64,000 nt of DNA from an uncultured Rikenellaceae bacterium (GTDB lineage: Bacteria; Bacteroidota; Bacteroidia; Bacteroidales; Rikenellaceae), in contig CAJURV010000001.1 of assembly GCA_910588925.1 (NCBI GenBank), positions 23,516-87,515 of the forward strand, given 5' to 3'. Every line of letters starts with the position of its first letter. The stretch's first letter is position 1. Shown piece by piece: positions 35,313 to 44,870 of this stretch. The notes under the pieces were generated by a model. The model ran no database searches, was not told where the DNA came from, and saw only the letters and a program-made list of their open reading frames with translations. A program made the position numbers and the translations under genes.

Positions 35313-36713
35313 TTACATTTTAAACAGTTCGCGAGGGTCGGTCACTCTACCTGTTACAGCGGCGGCAGCGGCCACCGATGCCCCTGCGAGCATGGTACGC
35401 GCCCCGGGACCCTGACGTCCCTCGAAATTACGGTTGGAGGTAGATACGCAATAGGCTCCAGCCGGTATTTTGTCGTCGTTCATGGCAAGACAGGCGGAAC
35501 ACCCCGGCTGGCGAAGCTCGAAACCGGCCTCCTCTAATATATTGACGAGCCCTTCACGACGCGCCTGCATCTCCACACGTTTGGAGCCGGGCACGAGCCA
35601 CACCGTCACACCGTCGGCTTTACGACGTCCTTTGACGGCATTGGCGAAACGGCGGAAATCCTCTATACGACCGTTGGTACAACTTCCCAAGAATACATAA
35701 TCGACCTTGCGCCCCTCCATAGGCTCACCTTCGCCGAACCCCATATAAGAGAGGGCCTTGTCGAAACTGACACGATCGCTACCCGTAAGACCTTCGCCCG
35801 ATGGCACCACGCCGGTAACAGGCACAGCCATACCCGGGTTGGTACCGAAAGTTATCATAGGCTCTATGTCGGCGGCATCGAAACGATACTCTTTATCGAA
35901 AACGGCGTCTTCGTCGGTGAATAGGGCGCTCCAACGCTCCACTGCGGCATCCCATTCGGCCCCCGAGGGCACGCGGTCGCGAGAGCGCATGTAGTCGAAA
36001 GTGACGGCATCGGGAGCTATCATACCCCCGCGGGCACCGCACTCTATGCTCATGTTACACACCGTCATGCGCCCCTCCATAGACAGCGACCGAACGGCAC
36101 TGCCGGCGAACTCTATGAAATAGCCGGTGCCGCCCGACGACGATATTCCAGATATTATATACAGTATCAAGTCTTTAGCCTCCACGCCCGGAGCGAGTTC
36201 GCCATCCACGGTTATGCGCATGCGTTTGGGCTTGGGCTGTATGATGCACTGCGAGGCGAAGACCATCTCCACCTCGGAGGTGCCCACACCGAAAGCCACG
36301 GCGCCGAAAGCCCCGTGAGTGGATGTGTGGCTGTCTCCGCACACTATTGTCATGCCCGGCTGCGTGAGCCCCGCCTCGGGAGCCGCCACATGCACTATGC
36401 CGTGCGAGGGCGACCCTATGGGGAAAATCTCCACGCCGTAGCGACGGCAATTATCCGTCAATGTATCGACCTGCACGCGCGATTGCCCCTCGGGAATAGG
36501 CCGCTCCTGCCCTACGGTAGGTATGTTATGATCGGCCATAGCCGTGGTGCGATCCGGCCGGAACAACTCCAACCCGCGCCCGGCCAACCCCGAGAAAGCT
36601 ACGGGAGATGTGACCTCGTGGATATAGTGACGGTCGATGAAGAGTATGTCGCGCCCCTCCACGCTACGAACCGTATGTGCGTCCCACACCTTGTCGAAAA
36701 GCGTCTTTCCCAT
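35313..36713 (-). CDS. leuC: 3-isopropylmalate dehydratase large subunit
   Basis: 466-residue aconitase-superfamily subunit carrying the [4Fe-4S] cluster. Cluster cysteines are visible in [10 protein letters not shown] and in [12 protein letters not shown] near the C-terminus. Further family blocks are [30 protein letters not shown] and [16 protein letters not shown]. The start ATG at 36713 directly abuts the leuA stop. The enzyme interconverts 2- and 3-isopropylmalate with LeuD. Confidence 0.96.
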   Translation of the reverse strand: MGKTLFDKVWDAHTVRSVEGRDILFIDRHYIHEVTSPVAFSGLAGRGLELFRPDRTTAMADHNIPTVGQERPIPEGQSRVQVDTLTDNCRRYGVEIFPIGSPSHGIVHVAAPEAGLTQPGMTIVCGDSHTSTHGAFGAVAFGVGTSEVEMVFASQCIIQPKPKRMRITVDGELAPGVEAKDLILYIISGISSSGGTGYFIEFAGSAVRSLSMEGRMTVCNMSIECGARGGMIAPDAVTFDYMRSRDRVPSGAEWDAAVERWSALFTDEDAVFDKEYRFDAADIEPMITFGTNPGMAVPVTGVVPSGEGLTGSDRVSFDKALSYMGFGEGEPMEGRKVDYVFLGSCTNGRIEDFRRFANAVKGRRKADGVTVWLVPGSKRVEMQARREGLVNILEEAGFELRQPGCSACLAMNDDKIPAGAYCVSTSNRNFEGRQGPGARTMLAGASVAAAAAVTGRVTDPRELFKM

Positions 36714-38213
36714 CTAATCTATCTGTTTTAAAATGCTGTTAACCCCGTCGATATACGCCTCCACCGAAGCGCGGACTATGTCGGTATGGGCAGCGAAACC
36801 GTGAGCCACCCTCTCGCCGCAAGCCACCTGCATGTGTACCCGCCCCACATCGTCGCACCCTTTGGTCATGGCCTGTATGAGAAACTCGCGTATGGTGATC
36901 TTCTCGGCGAGCATCTCCTTTATGGCGCTTATGGCGGCGTCCACCGGACCGTTGCCCGTATGGGTGTTGGTGTAGCTGTTATCGCCTATGCGCAACGTTA
37001 CCGTAGCCGTAGGCACGAGCGTTCCGCTCAATATCTGTATGTATTCCGCCTTTACCTTGCCCTCCGAGGCGCTCTCTCCCAGCAACACGAGCAAGTCTTC
37101 GTCGCGCACCTCCTTTTTCTTGTCGGCAAGGCGCAGGAACTCTTCGTAGACGGCATCCAGAGCCTCGCCGTCGCGTTTGCGGCCCAAAAGCTCAAGACGA
37201 TGAGAGAGTGCGGCGCGTCCGCTACGTGCGGTGAGCACTATAGACGACTCGTCGAGCCCCACATCCTTAGGGTCGATTATCTCGTAATTCTCACGGTTTT
37301 TGAGTACTCCGTCCTGATGAATGCCCGACGAATGGGCGAAAGCGTTACGACCCACTATGGCTTTGTTGGCCTGCACCGGCATGTTCATGAGGTTGGATAC
37401 CATGCGGCTGGTGCTCGTTATGAGGGTGGAATCTATAGAGGTGTCTATATTTATGCCCTTATGGCACCTGAATGCCATAACCACCTCCTCCAATGCGGTA
37501 TTGCCGGCCCGCTCGCCTATGCCGTTTATGGTGACCTCCACCTGACGTGCGCCGTTCATGACACCGGATATGGTGTTGGCGGTAGCCATGCCCAGATCGT
37601 TATGGCAGTGCGTGGCTATGACGGCCCTGTCTATATTTGAAACGTTGTCGACCAGATATTTGATCTTGGCGCCGTACTCCCACGGCATGCAATAGCCGGT
37701 GGTGTCGGGAATGTTGACTACAGTGGCTCCAGCCGCTATTACAGCCTCCACCACGCGTGCCAGATATTCGTTATCGGCCCTGCCCGCATCCTCGGCGTAG
37801 AACTCCACGTCGTCTACGAAACGACGGGCGTAACGCACCGCCTCCACCGCACGCTCCACGATGCTGTCGGGGTCGGACTTCAGCTTGTCGTAGATATGTT
37901 GGGGCGACACCCCTATGCCTGTGTGTATGCGCTTTCGCTTAGCCGATGAAAGGGCGTCGGCAGCCACCTCTATATCGTTTTTCACCGCACGTGTCAGAGC
38001 GCATATCACAGGCTCGGACACTGCTTTGGATATCTCGCGCACAGAGTTGAAATCGCCCGGACTCGAAACGGGGAACCCCGCCTCTATCACATCAACGCCC
38101 AAAGCCTCCAAAGCCCGGGCTACCTCTATTTTCTCTATGGTGTTAAGCTGACAACCCGGAACTTGTTCGCCGTCGCGCAAGGTGGTGTCGAAAATATACA
38201 GTTTATCCGCCAT
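36714..38213 (-). CDS. leuA: 2-isopropylmalate synthase
   Basis: Condenses acetyl-CoA with 2-oxoisovalerate, the committed step to leucine. 499 residues. The TIM barrel opens [16 protein letters not shown] with the metal/catalytic DTTLRDGEQ, and carries HCHNDLGMA with metal-ligand histidines and [14 protein letters not shown]. From about residue 395 a LeuA C-terminal regulatory domain follows ([27 protein letters not shown]), so leucine feedback inhibition is expected. First gene of leuACDB, with a good promoter close upstream. No leader peptide with leucine codons fits the short 5' region. Confidence 0.96.
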   Translation of the reverse strand: MADKLYIFDTTLRDGEQVPGCQLNTIEKIEVARALEALGVDVIEAGFPVSSPGDFNSVREISKAVSEPVICALTRAVKNDIEVAADALSSAKRKRIHTGIGVSPQHIYDKLKSDPDSIVERAVEAVRYARRFVDDVEFYAEDAGRADNEYLARVVEAVIAAGATVVNIPDTTGYCMPWEYGAKIKYLVDNVSNIDRAVIATHCHNDLGMATANTISGVMNGARQVEVTINGIGERAGNTALEEVVMAFRCHKGINIDTSIDSTLITSTSRMVSNLMNMPVQANKAIVGRNAFAHSSGIHQDGVLKNRENYEIIDPKDVGLDESSIVLTARSGRAALSHRLELLGRKRDGEALDAVYEEFLRLADKKKEVRDEDLLVLLGESASEGKVKAEYIQILSGTLVPTATVTLRIGDNSYTNTHTGNGPVDAAISAIKEMLAEKITIREFLIQAMTKGCDDVGRVHMQVACGERVAHGFAAHTDIVRASVEAYIDGVNSILKQID

Positions 38214-38236
38214 CGGTCTTCCTTATTTTGTTTTTG

Positions 38237-38267
38237 CAAACATATCGCATGGAAGAGGCAATACAAG
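38237..38267 (-). promoter_or_regulatory. leuACDB promoter
   Basis: Minus strand CTTG (3 of 4 bases of TTTG), 19-base spacer, TATGTTTG at 38237-38244. The leader would be under 25 bases, which leaves no room for an attenuator. Confidence 0.72.
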
Positions 38268-38406
38268 CGCAGTGTTTATATCAACACGTATATCCAACCC
38301 ACAATAGCAGAAACTAATACACTATACTACAAAACATTAAGCAATCGCACCAACATTATACCCAATACACGGAATTATTGTTGCGACAAAAACGATCTGC
38401 ATACAC

Positions 38407-39708
38407 CTATGCCAACCGCGAAGTACGCCTCAAGGCACGCCACGAGAACCACATCTGCAACACTCCGCGCGACAACAGGTATGATACAAAGGCAACCCAA
38501 AGAGCGCTACCGCCCGACAACGGTTCCAAAAGATAGTACAGTCCGAAAAACAGCGCTGTCGACACGGCCATGACATTACGCATAAGACCGCTATAAGTGG
38601 CGCCTACCAATATACCGTCGTAAAGAAATGCGAGGAACCCAGCCAACGGCACAGCCATAATCCACACCCGGCTACGCAAAGCCAGCTCCACGATGTTGTC
38701 CTCGTCGGTGAAAACGGCGAGGAGGGGACGTAACGCCGCACCGTACACGAGAAAGAAGAACAAAGCCAACGCACTACCCCACAACAATATGCGTTTGATG
38801 TATCGTACCAACTCGCGTATATTGTCCTCGCCTATGAATCGGCCGGTAAGAGCTTCTGCCGTATATGCGAAACCGTCCATGAAATACGAAAAGAGGGTGA
38901 ACATCTGCATGAGCAAGGTATTGGCTGCAAGCACCTCGTCGCCCTGCCATGCCGAGGCGTAGACGAAAAAGGTAGTCACCGCCGTAAGACACAACGTGCG
39001 CAGAAATATATCGCCGTTGACAGCAAAGAAAACAAGAATCTTTCTCACCCCGAACACCTCGCGCATACCGAGCGACCGCCACGCCGTCCCGTAACGCCGG
39101 AGCCACACCCACACAAAGGCCGCGAGCGACATATACTCCGAAAGCGTAGTGCCGAGAGCCACCCCGGCCATGCCCATACCCAACGGGAAGACGAACAATA
39201 CGCTCAAAGCTATGTTGACCGCATTACCGCCTATGGATACCCACATAGGCGTACGGGTGTCCTGCATGCCTATGAACCATCCCTTGAACACGTACAAAGC
39301 GAGTGTAGCCGGAGCCGACCACACTCTCACACGGAAATAGTCGTGCGCCAAAGCTCCTGTCTCTCCCCCGCCGAACACCCGGAAAGAGACTGCAGCCAGA
39401 GGAGTCTGCAGCAACAATATAAGCACTCCGAGCACCAACGACACCGACAGCGCACGTATCATCACGGAGACCGTCTCATCGCTATCGCGGGCGCCGTATG
39501 CCTGTGCGGCGAAACCGGACGTACCCATACGCAGGAACCCGAAATTCCAATATATGGCGTTGAAGACGGCTGTACCTACGGCTATGGCTCCTATGTATCC
39601 GGCGCCGCCGCTACGTCCGGCAACAGCCACGTCGGCCATGCCGAGCAAAGGGACGGTAAGGTTTGTGACTATGTTGGGTACGGTAAGACGTAAAATCTCT
39701 CTGTTCAT
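38407..39708 (-). CDS. MATE-family efflux transporter (DinF-like)
   Basis: 433-residue inner-membrane cation/drug antiporter of the MOP superfamily, with about 12 hydrophobic segments. The N-terminus EILRLTVPNIVTNLTVPLLGMADVAVAGR and the later QDTRTPMWVSIGGNAVNIALSVLFVF match the DinF branch. ATG at 39708 is chosen because homology starts at MNREILRLTVPN; an upstream in-frame reading adds a Cys/Asn-rich unrelated stretch. The exported compound is unknown. It follows leuA at a distance on the same strand but upstream of the leu promoter, so it is a separate unit. Confidence 0.88.
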   Translation of the reverse strand: MNREILRLTVPNIVTNLTVPLLGMADVAVAGRSGGAGYIGAIAVGTAVFNAIYWNFGFLRMGTSGFAAQAYGARDSDETVSVMIRALSVSLVLGVLILLLQTPLAAVSFRVFGGGETGALAHDYFRVRVWSAPATLALYVFKGWFIGMQDTRTPMWVSIGGNAVNIALSVLFVFPLGMGMAGVALGTTLSEYMSLAAFVWVWLRRYGTAWRSLGMREVFGVRKILVFFAVNGDIFLRTLCLTAVTTFFVYASAWQGDEVLAANTLLMQMFTLFSYFMDGFAYTAEALTGRFIGEDNIRELVRYIKRILLWGSALALFFFLVYGAALRPLLAVFTDEDNIVELALRSRVWIMAVPLAGFLAFLYDGILVGATYSGLMRNVMAVSTALFFGLYYLLEPLSGGSALWVAFVSYLLSRGVLQMWFSWRALRRTSRLA

Positions 39709-39813
39709 ATCTTGAAAGATACCGGATGATCCGGCGAAAAAAATCAAAATATCATCTCTGTCGGCCTGTTTATTGCAGGCGTTCGTTTTGCGACACAAAT
39801 AGCCGCTCTACTG

Positions 39814-39843
39814 TTTGACGAGCCGGGATATTTATTAACTTTG
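39814..39843 (+). promoter_or_regulatory. meaB promoter
   Basis: TTTG at 39814-39817, 18-base spacer, TAACTTTG at 39836-39843; the ATG is 23 bases downstream. Confidence 0.75.
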
Positions 39844-39865
39844 AAGCAACAAAAGTAATAATATT

Positions 39866-40978
39866 ATGGACCATTTCGAAAACCACCATAAAGAGGAGCA
39901 TCACGATAGCGCACTGATTATCAACTCTGGGATAGAACAGCCACCCGCCGTCAACCCCGGATATGTTCGCAAAAAACGTCGTCAGCTTACGGTCAACGAC
40001 TATGTAGAGGGCATACTGAAGGGCGACATCACCGTTCTGAGCCAGGCCATCACCATGATAGAGAGCCTATTGCCCGAGCATCACGCCACAAGTCAGGAGA
40101 TCATAGAAAAATGTCTGCCCCATGCCGTAGACTCCATGCGCATAGGCATCACGGGAGTTCCCGGCGCCGGCAAATCTACGTTCATAGAGGCCATCGGCAA
40201 CAAGGTTACGGGGCTGGGACATAAGCTCGCCGTTCTCGCCATCGACCCTTCGTCGGAGAAGAGCAAGGGATCTATCCTCGGCGACAAGACCCGCATGGAG
40301 ACACTGGTACACAACCCCAAAGCCTTCATACGCCCCAGCCCTTCGGCAGGATCGCTCGGCGGCGTGGCCCGCAAGACGCGTGAGACTGTGGTTCTTGCCG
40401 AGGCGGCCGGTTTCGACGTGGTATTCATCGAGACAGTAGGCGTAGGACAGTCGGAGACGGCTGTGCACTCCATGACCGACCTTTTCCTCATGTTACAGAT
40501 ATCGGGAGCCGGGGACGAACTGCAAGGCATAAAACGCGGCATAATGGAGATGGCCGACATGGTAGCCATAACCAAAGCCGACGGCGAGAACGTCGGACGT
40601 GCCAACATGGCAAAGGCCCACTTCATAAGCGCCCTTAACCTGTTTCCCATGCCCGAGTCGCAATGGAGACCTAGAGTCTACACCTGCTCGTCGTACGAAG
40701 GCACGGGGCTTAACGACGTATGGTGCGGCATAGAGGACTATATCAAGTTCACACGCGACAACGGATATTTCAGGCTCAACCGTCACAGGCAAGCCAAATA
40801 CTGGATGTACGAGACAATCAACGAGGCGCTTAAAGAGCGCTTCTACAACTCCCCGGCCGTAGAGGCCATGATACCGCAATCGGAACTGGATGTGCTCGAA
40901 AACAGAAAGAGCTCGTTCGCGGCGGCCAAAGAGTTGCTCTCGGCATATTTCCGGGAGGCGAGGGAGGCTAAGGAATAA
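39866..40978 (+). CDS. meaB: Methylmalonyl-CoA mutase-associated GTPase MeaB
   Basis: G3E P-loop GTPase that protects and reloads the B12-dependent methylmalonyl-CoA mutase. 370 residues. Walker A GVPGAGKS at 97-104, switch region DPSSEKSKGSILGDKTRM, Walker B/G3 VVFIETVGVGQSE, and base-recognition TKADGEN. The C-terminal helical arm includes RQAKYWMYETINEAL. The first 30 residues are His/Glu-rich and unrelated to the core. The mutase genes are not in this window, so meaB stands apart from its partner here. It fits a succinate-propionate fermentation, as is usual for Bacteroidales. Confidence 0.93.
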   Translation: MDHFENHHKEEHHDSALIINSGIEQPPAVNPGYVRKKRRQLTVNDYVEGILKGDITVLSQAITMIESLLPEHHATSQEIIEKCLPHAVDSMRIGITGVPGAGKSTFIEAIGNKVTGLGHKLAVLAIDPSSEKSKGSILGDKTRMETLVHNPKAFIRPSPSAGSLGGVARKTRETVVLAEAAGFDVVFIETVGVGQSETAVHSMTDLFLMLQISGAGDELQGIKRGIMEMADMVAITKADGENVGRANMAKAHFISALNLFPMPESQWRPRVYTCSSYEGTGLNDVWCGIEDYIKFTRDNGYFRLNRHRQAKYWMYETINEALKERFYNSPAVEAMIPQSELDVLENRKSSFAAAKELLSAYFREAREAKE

Positions 40979-41099
40979 CCTCAGGCGAACATATTACCGA
41001 CTTGGCGAAGGGACATAAAGCGTCTTCGCATCGGATGAGCATAACACACAAGCTCCGTTATCCGGAGCTATAAAAAGGTCTGTGACCGCATCTATTACT

Positions 41100-41894
41100 A
41101 TGAACGATGTAGCTTTCGCATTCTGTATTACATTGTTGGCAGGGCTATCCACCGGCATAGGCAGCCTGATAGCATTCGTAGCCAAATCCACCGACCGCAA
41201 ATTCCTGTCGTTTTCCCTCGGACTGTCGGCCGGAGTAATGATATACGTCTCTTTCATGGAGATACTGGCCGATGCGCAAGAACGTCTCTTTTCCGCTATG
41301 GGCGGCAAAGGGGAGTGGCTTTGCATAGTCCTATTCTTCGTAGGCATAGGGTTCATAGCATTGATAGACAAGCTGGTGCCATCCAAAGAAAACCCCCACG
41401 AGATCAAATCGCTGGAGAGCATGGAGCAACACCCGCCCAAAAGCAAGCTGATACGTCTCGGTACGATGACGGCATTAGCCATAGGCATACACAACTTCCC
41501 GGAAGGGCTGGCAACATTCGCCTCCGCTCTCGACAGCCCCACACTGGGTATAGCCATCGGCATAGCCATAGCAATACACAACATACCCGAGGGCATAGCG
41601 GTGTCGGTACCTGTATATCAGGCCACCGGCGACCGTAAAAAAGCATTCCGGCTCTCGTTCCTGTCGGGACTGGCCGAACCGATAGGCGCAGCAGTGGGTT
41701 ATCTGATACTAAGGCCGTTCCTTTCGCCCGCATTGCTCGGAGGGGTCTTGGCCGTGGTGGCCGGTATCATGGTCTTCATATCGCTGGACGAACTGTTGCC
41801 GGCCGCACGCGAGTGGGGCTTCCACCACATATCCATATACGGGGTGGTAACCGGCATGGCCGTAATGGCCGTAAGCCTCACATTGCTATCCTAA
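41100..41894 (+). CDS. zupT: ZIP-family zinc transporter
   Basis: 264-residue inner-membrane protein with eight predicted helices, importing zinc and other divalent metals (family knowledge). The ZIP metal-site motifs are clear: HNFPEGLATF in helix 4 and HNIPEGIAV in helix 5, plus AEPIGAAVGYL. The long cytoplasmic loop between helices 3 and 4 is charged (PSKENPHEIKSLESMEQHPPKSK) but not His-rich. ATG at 41100 is used; a GTG six codons earlier is possible. It begins a tight unit with the 59-residue protein and the HisN-like phosphatase. Confidence 0.92.
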   Translation: MNDVAFAFCITLLAGLSTGIGSLIAFVAKSTDRKFLSFSLGLSAGVMIYVSFMEILADAQERLFSAMGGKGEWLCIVLFFVGIGFIALIDKLVPSKENPHEIKSLESMEQHPPKSKLIRLGTMTALAIGIHNFPEGLATFASALDSPTLGIAIGIAIAIHNIPEGIAVSVPVYQATGDRKKAFRLSFLSGLAEPIGAAVGYLILRPFLSPALLGGVLAVVAGIMVFISLDELLPAAREWGFHHISIYGVVTGMAVMAVSLTLLS

Positions 41895-41906
41895 AACGCT
41901 ATATCA

Positions 41907-42086
41907 ATGAACGAAAAAGAGAAAAAGGAGAGCCGCCTCAATATACGCATAATGATCGTATTGATAGCGGTATTGCTGACAGGCATAGTATTACGCCGCG
42001 ACTTCATCGCTTCCGAACTCAAGGCTACATTCCGCAACATGTTCCCTACAGCCGCAGACACAGTAAACACAGTAGTCAAACGATAG
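41907..42086 (+). CDS. Small single-span membrane protein (59 aa)
   Basis: Reads MNEKEKKESRLNIR, then one hydrophobic helix (IMIVLIAVLLTGIVL), then a basic/amphipathic tail ending VVKR. Topology by the positive-inside rule is ambiguous. It is placed 12 bases after zupT and 2 bases before the HisN-like gene, a spacing that argues it is translated. No family is recognised. It may be an accessory subunit of ZupT, but that is only a guess. Confidence 0.7.
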   Translation: MNEKEKKESRLNIRIMIVLIAVLLTGIVLRRDFIASELKATFRNMFPTAADTVNTVVKR

Positions 42087-42088
42087 AT

Positions 42089-42853
42089 ATGCAATTCGAT
42101 TTCAGCCAGTTCGTAGATTTGGTCGAATTTCTCCGACAACCTATAAAACAGATCGCCGAATTCTATCAGTCCATACCCGTGCGCGCCGAATACAAGTCGG
42201 ACAATTCGCCAGTAACCGTTGCCGACCGATCCATAGAGAAACTGTTCGTGGAGCACATAACCACCTCCATGCCCGGATGCGCCGTCGTAGGCGAAGAGAG
42301 CGGCATGACAGGGCGTGCCGACAGCCGATATCGTTGGGTCATAGACCCCATAGACGGCACCCGGAGCTACATGCACGGAGTGCCGCTATACTCCACGCTC
42401 ATAGCTTTTATGGAAGACGACGTACCGTTATACGGTGCCATATATCTGCCCGGGCTCGACAAACTGTTGGTAGGCGACAACGACACCGCGCTTTTAGAGG
42501 GTGAAAGGGTCGTCATGCGAAAATGCGCCTCCATAGAAAAGGCTACGTTACTCACCTCCGGGATAGGCGGATTCTTCAAATACCGCGATGCTGAACGGTT
42601 CATCGACCTGACACAAAGAGCCGAATGTTTCAGAACATGGGGCGACGGCTACGGATATTACCTCCTTGCCACCGGACGGGCCGACATTATGGTAGACGCC
42701 CACACCTCGCTATGGGATTGCGCTGCGATAGTGCCGATAATAAGAGGAGCCGGAGGAGTCATAACAGATTACGACGGAGGCCCGGTAATAGGCGGCGACA
42801 GCATGGTAGCCGCTTCGCCGGAGATACACAAAGAGGTTATAGCATCGCTATAA
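42089..42853 (+). CDS. Inositol-monophosphatase family phosphatase (HisN/CysQ-like)
   Basis: 254-residue Mg-dependent phosphatase. Metal-site motifs are GEESG near residue 69, WVIDPIDGTRSY near 90-101 and WDCAAIVPIIRGAGG near the C-terminus. The stretch WGDGYGYYLLATGRADIMVD resembles histidinol-phosphatase HisN (WGDCYGY), which favours a role in histidine synthesis. CysQ (PAP phosphatase) or inositol/fructose-bisphosphatase activity are alternatives. ATG at 42089 follows the small membrane gene by 2 bases. No other his biosynthesis gene is in the window; hisS lies downstream, converging. Confidence 0.8.
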   Translation: MQFDFSQFVDLVEFLRQPIKQIAEFYQSIPVRAEYKSDNSPVTVADRSIEKLFVEHITTSMPGCAVVGEESGMTGRADSRYRWVIDPIDGTRSYMHGVPLYSTLIAFMEDDVPLYGAIYLPGLDKLLVGDNDTALLEGERVVMRKCASIEKATLLTSGIGGFFKYRDAERFIDLTQRAECFRTWGDGYGYYLLATGRADIMVDAHTSLWDCAAIVPIIRGAGGVITDYDGGPVIGGDSMVAASPEIHKEVIASL

Positions 42854-43096
42854 ACGAATTATTGCTGTCTGATAAATCTATTTTGGGGCAGTAAGTGGAA
42901 GAAGTTTCGTGATATTCAGGACGTACGCGAACGAAATTTTTGTGAAGTTCATATAATTGTTTGTCGTGTGCGCGTTATCCTCAGTGACAGTGAGGCTGTT
43001 TCCGTCACTCGCGAGCATTGGTCGGTGTCGAGTCAGTCCGTTTCCGCCTGACACCCCATCTCTGCGACAAAATCCGCACATGTCGCATCACACATC

Positions 43097-43174
43097 CGAA
43101 GTGCTCACCGACACATCCTCGATCTAACCGCACATGCAGTTCTCAAAAGGGGCTGTGCCCCCTCGTTTTGGGTA
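43097..43174 (-). repeat. Family A repeat, copy A5
   Basis: Minus strand: ACCCAAAACGA, hairpin GGGGC-ACA-GCCCC (43150-43162), TTTTGAGAAC, a GCGGTTA block and GGTGAGCAC. The block order is the same as in A3. Moderately diverged. Confidence 0.6.
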
Positions 43175-43222
43175 CTTTGTCGAGTGACAAAGTGCCTCCC
43201 CCGGAAGGGCCGCCGGAGGCAC
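43175..43222. repeat. Two adjoining hairpins
   Basis: ACTTTGTC-GAGT-GACAAAGT (43175-43194), then GTGCCTCC (43193-43200) with GGAGGCAC (43215-43222). They share two bases, so they compete slightly. Confidence 0.75.
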
Positions 43223-43238
43223 AAACAAACAGAACATT

Positions 43239-43348
43239 CGTTCAGTTCGACGTTTTGGATGCGATATTCGAGTAAGTTAAAAGGGCGACAAAAAATTGTC
43301 GCCCTTTTAACTTACTCGAATATCGCATCCAAAACGTCAAACTGAACG
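43239..43348. repeat. Inverted duplication of the hisS 3' end (53-bp arms)
   Basis: Arms 43239-43291 and 43296-43348 are reverse complements with one mismatch (43248 against 43339), separated by AAAA. The right arm includes the last 37 bases of hisS (sense strand minus); the left arm repeats them on the plus strand, still encoding [11 protein letters not shown] and a stop. The single difference is synonymous (Phe TTT/TTC). The inner 13 bp plus loop form the hisS terminator. Confidence 0.95.
43281..43308 (-). terminator. Bidirectional terminator of hisS
   Basis: AAAAGGGCGACAA / TTGTCGCCCTTTT stem with a tract of T on either strand. It is the centre of the inverted duplication. Confidence 0.88.
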
Positions 43349-44673
43349 GACCACTGCTGCCCTGTATCCATCTGTTTGACAGAGGCGGTGCGGCTGTTAC
43401 GCTCGGATTCGCCTATGATAACGACATAAGGGATGGAACGTTTGTTAGCGTAATCCATCTGTTTCTTCATCTTTGCCGCATCGGGATATATCTCGCACGA
43501 TATGCCACTGAATCTCAACTTCTTCATAAGCTCCAAAGCCACGCGCTCGTCCTCGCCGCCGAAGTTGACGAAGAGCACCTTCGACGAAGCGACCATCTCC
43601 TCCTTGGGAAAGAGGTCGAGCCCGAGCAACACGTCGTATATGCGGTCGGCGCCGAACGATATTCCCACGCCAGACACCCCTTTTAGACCGAATATGCCGG
43701 TAAGATCGTCGTAACGGCCTCCACCGCAGATGCTTCCTATCTGGAAATCATTGGCTTTCACCTCGAATATGGCGCCGGTATAGTAGTTTAGACCGCGAGC
43801 CAACGATAGGTCGAGCTCTATATCTATAGCCACTCCGAGCCTTTCGCAATACCCGAATACAGTCTCTATCTCATCTACACCCTTTAAACCTACAGAGCTG
43901 GAAGCCAACACCTTTCTGAGCGACGCTATCTTCTCCGCATTGCTACCCGTGAGCTCGAGTATGGGACGCAGAGCCTCTATGGCCGTCTTGTCGAGTCCCT
44001 TTCCGGTAAGCTCGACCTCCACAGCCTCCATGCCTATCTTCTCCAGCTTATCTATAGCCACGGTTATGTCGACCATCTTGTCGAGATGACCTATCGTCTC
44101 GGCGATACCGTACAAAATCTTACGGTTGTTCATCTTGAGCGTCACGAAGATACCTAATTCGGCAAATACTTCGGCCACTATCTGTACCAACTCTACCTCA
44201 TTCAGAAGCGAGTCGGAACCCACCACATCGACATCGCACTGGAAGAACTCGCGGTAACGTCCCTTCTGCGGACGATCGGCCCGCCACACGGGCTGTATCT
44301 GGTAACGTTTGAACGGGAAGGCTATTTCGCTTTGATGCTGAACAACATAGCGAGCGAAAGGCACGGTAAGATCGTAACGCAACCCTTTGTCGGAGATCTT
44401 AAGTGCCGAGCGGTTGGAATTACCCTCGGCAAGATCGTCAGCCGTAAGAGACGACAAAAAATCACCCGAATTGAGCACCTTGAACAATAACTTATCGCCC
44501 TCGTCGCCGTACTTACCCAAAAGCGTAGACAGATTTTCCATCGACGGAGTCTCTATAGGCATGAAGCCATGCAACTCGAACACTTTACGTACGGTATCGA
44601 AAATATATCTGCGCCTTAACATCTCTACCGGCGAGAAGTCGCGCGTTCCTTTGGGAATAGACGGTTTCATCAT
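43312..44673 (-). CDS. hisS: Histidine--tRNA ligase
   Basis: Class II aminoacyl-tRNA synthetase, 453 residues. Motif 1 lies in the N-terminal [21 protein letters not shown] region. Motif 2 is [25 protein letters not shown]. The His-A loop [15 protein letters not shown] is present, and motif 3 is [18 protein letters not shown]. The anticodon-binding domain is at the C-terminus ([22 protein letters not shown]), ending [13 protein letters not shown]. The start is one of two adjacent ATGs (44673 or 44670). Its last 37 bases are duplicated in inverted orientation just downstream. Confidence 0.96.
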   Translation of the reverse strand: MMKPSIPKGTRDFSPVEMLRRRYIFDTVRKVFELHGFMPIETPSMENLSTLLGKYGDEGDKLLFKVLNSGDFLSSLTADDLAEGNSNRSALKISDKGLRYDLTVPFARYVVQHQSEIAFPFKRYQIQPVWRADRPQKGRYREFFQCDVDVVGSDSLLNEVELVQIVAEVFAELGIFVTLKMNNRKILYGIAETIGHLDKMVDITVAIDKLEKIGMEAVEVELTGKGLDKTAIEALRPILELTGSNAEKIASLRKVLASSSVGLKGVDEIETVFGYCERLGVAIDIELDLSLARGLNYYTGAIFEVKANDFQIGSICGGGRYDDLTGIFGLKGVSGVGISFGADRIYDVLLGLDLFPKEEMVASSKVLFVNFGGEDERVALELMKKLRFSGISCEIYPDAAKMKKQMDYANKRSIPYVVIIGESERNSRTASVKQMDTGQQWSVQFDVLDAIFE

Positions 44674-44741
44674 GCAACTTATTTATAGAGCCGTTTAAAC
44701 CTTATGCCAACGGTCGTTTAAACGGATTAAACATACGATCG

Positions 44742-44749
44742 CAAATTTA
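44742..44749 (-). promoter_or_regulatory. hisS -7 box
   Basis: Minus strand TAAATTTG, 69 bases upstream of hisS; -33 box not clear. Confidence 0.55.
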
Positions 44750-44870
44750 TGCGACTGAAAAAACACCTGATTCGGTCAACTATATCAATGATTCAGGAGA
44801 AGCCCTACGAAAACGCCCTGTCTCAATTACCGGGACGATGCTGCTTCCTTAGAAACGGACCGCGGCTGTC

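Larger units (their letters stand above)
42854..43311. other. 458-bp region of repeats and hairpins between hisN-like and hisS
   Basis: Holds copy A5 of the dispersed repeat, two further hairpins (43175-43194 and 43193-43222), and the left arm and loop of the hisS inverted duplication. No real gene; the open stretch at 43018-43275 owes its last 13 codons to the duplicated hisS end. Confidence 0.75.

Noticed and set aside
36714-38400. Leucine attenuator in front of leuA
   Set aside because: The promoter leaves under 25 bases of leader, and no leucine-rich leader peptide or terminator hairpin is present.
41050-41076. AGCTCCG/CGGAGCT hairpin between meaB and zupT as a terminator
   Set aside because: The T-run would be on the minus strand, where no gene ends; on the plus strand it is followed by ATAAAAA.
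43018-43275. 85-codon frame ending [11 protein letters not shown]
   Set aside because: The recognisable end is only the inverted copy of the hisS 3' end; the rest covers repeats and hairpins and does not look like protein.
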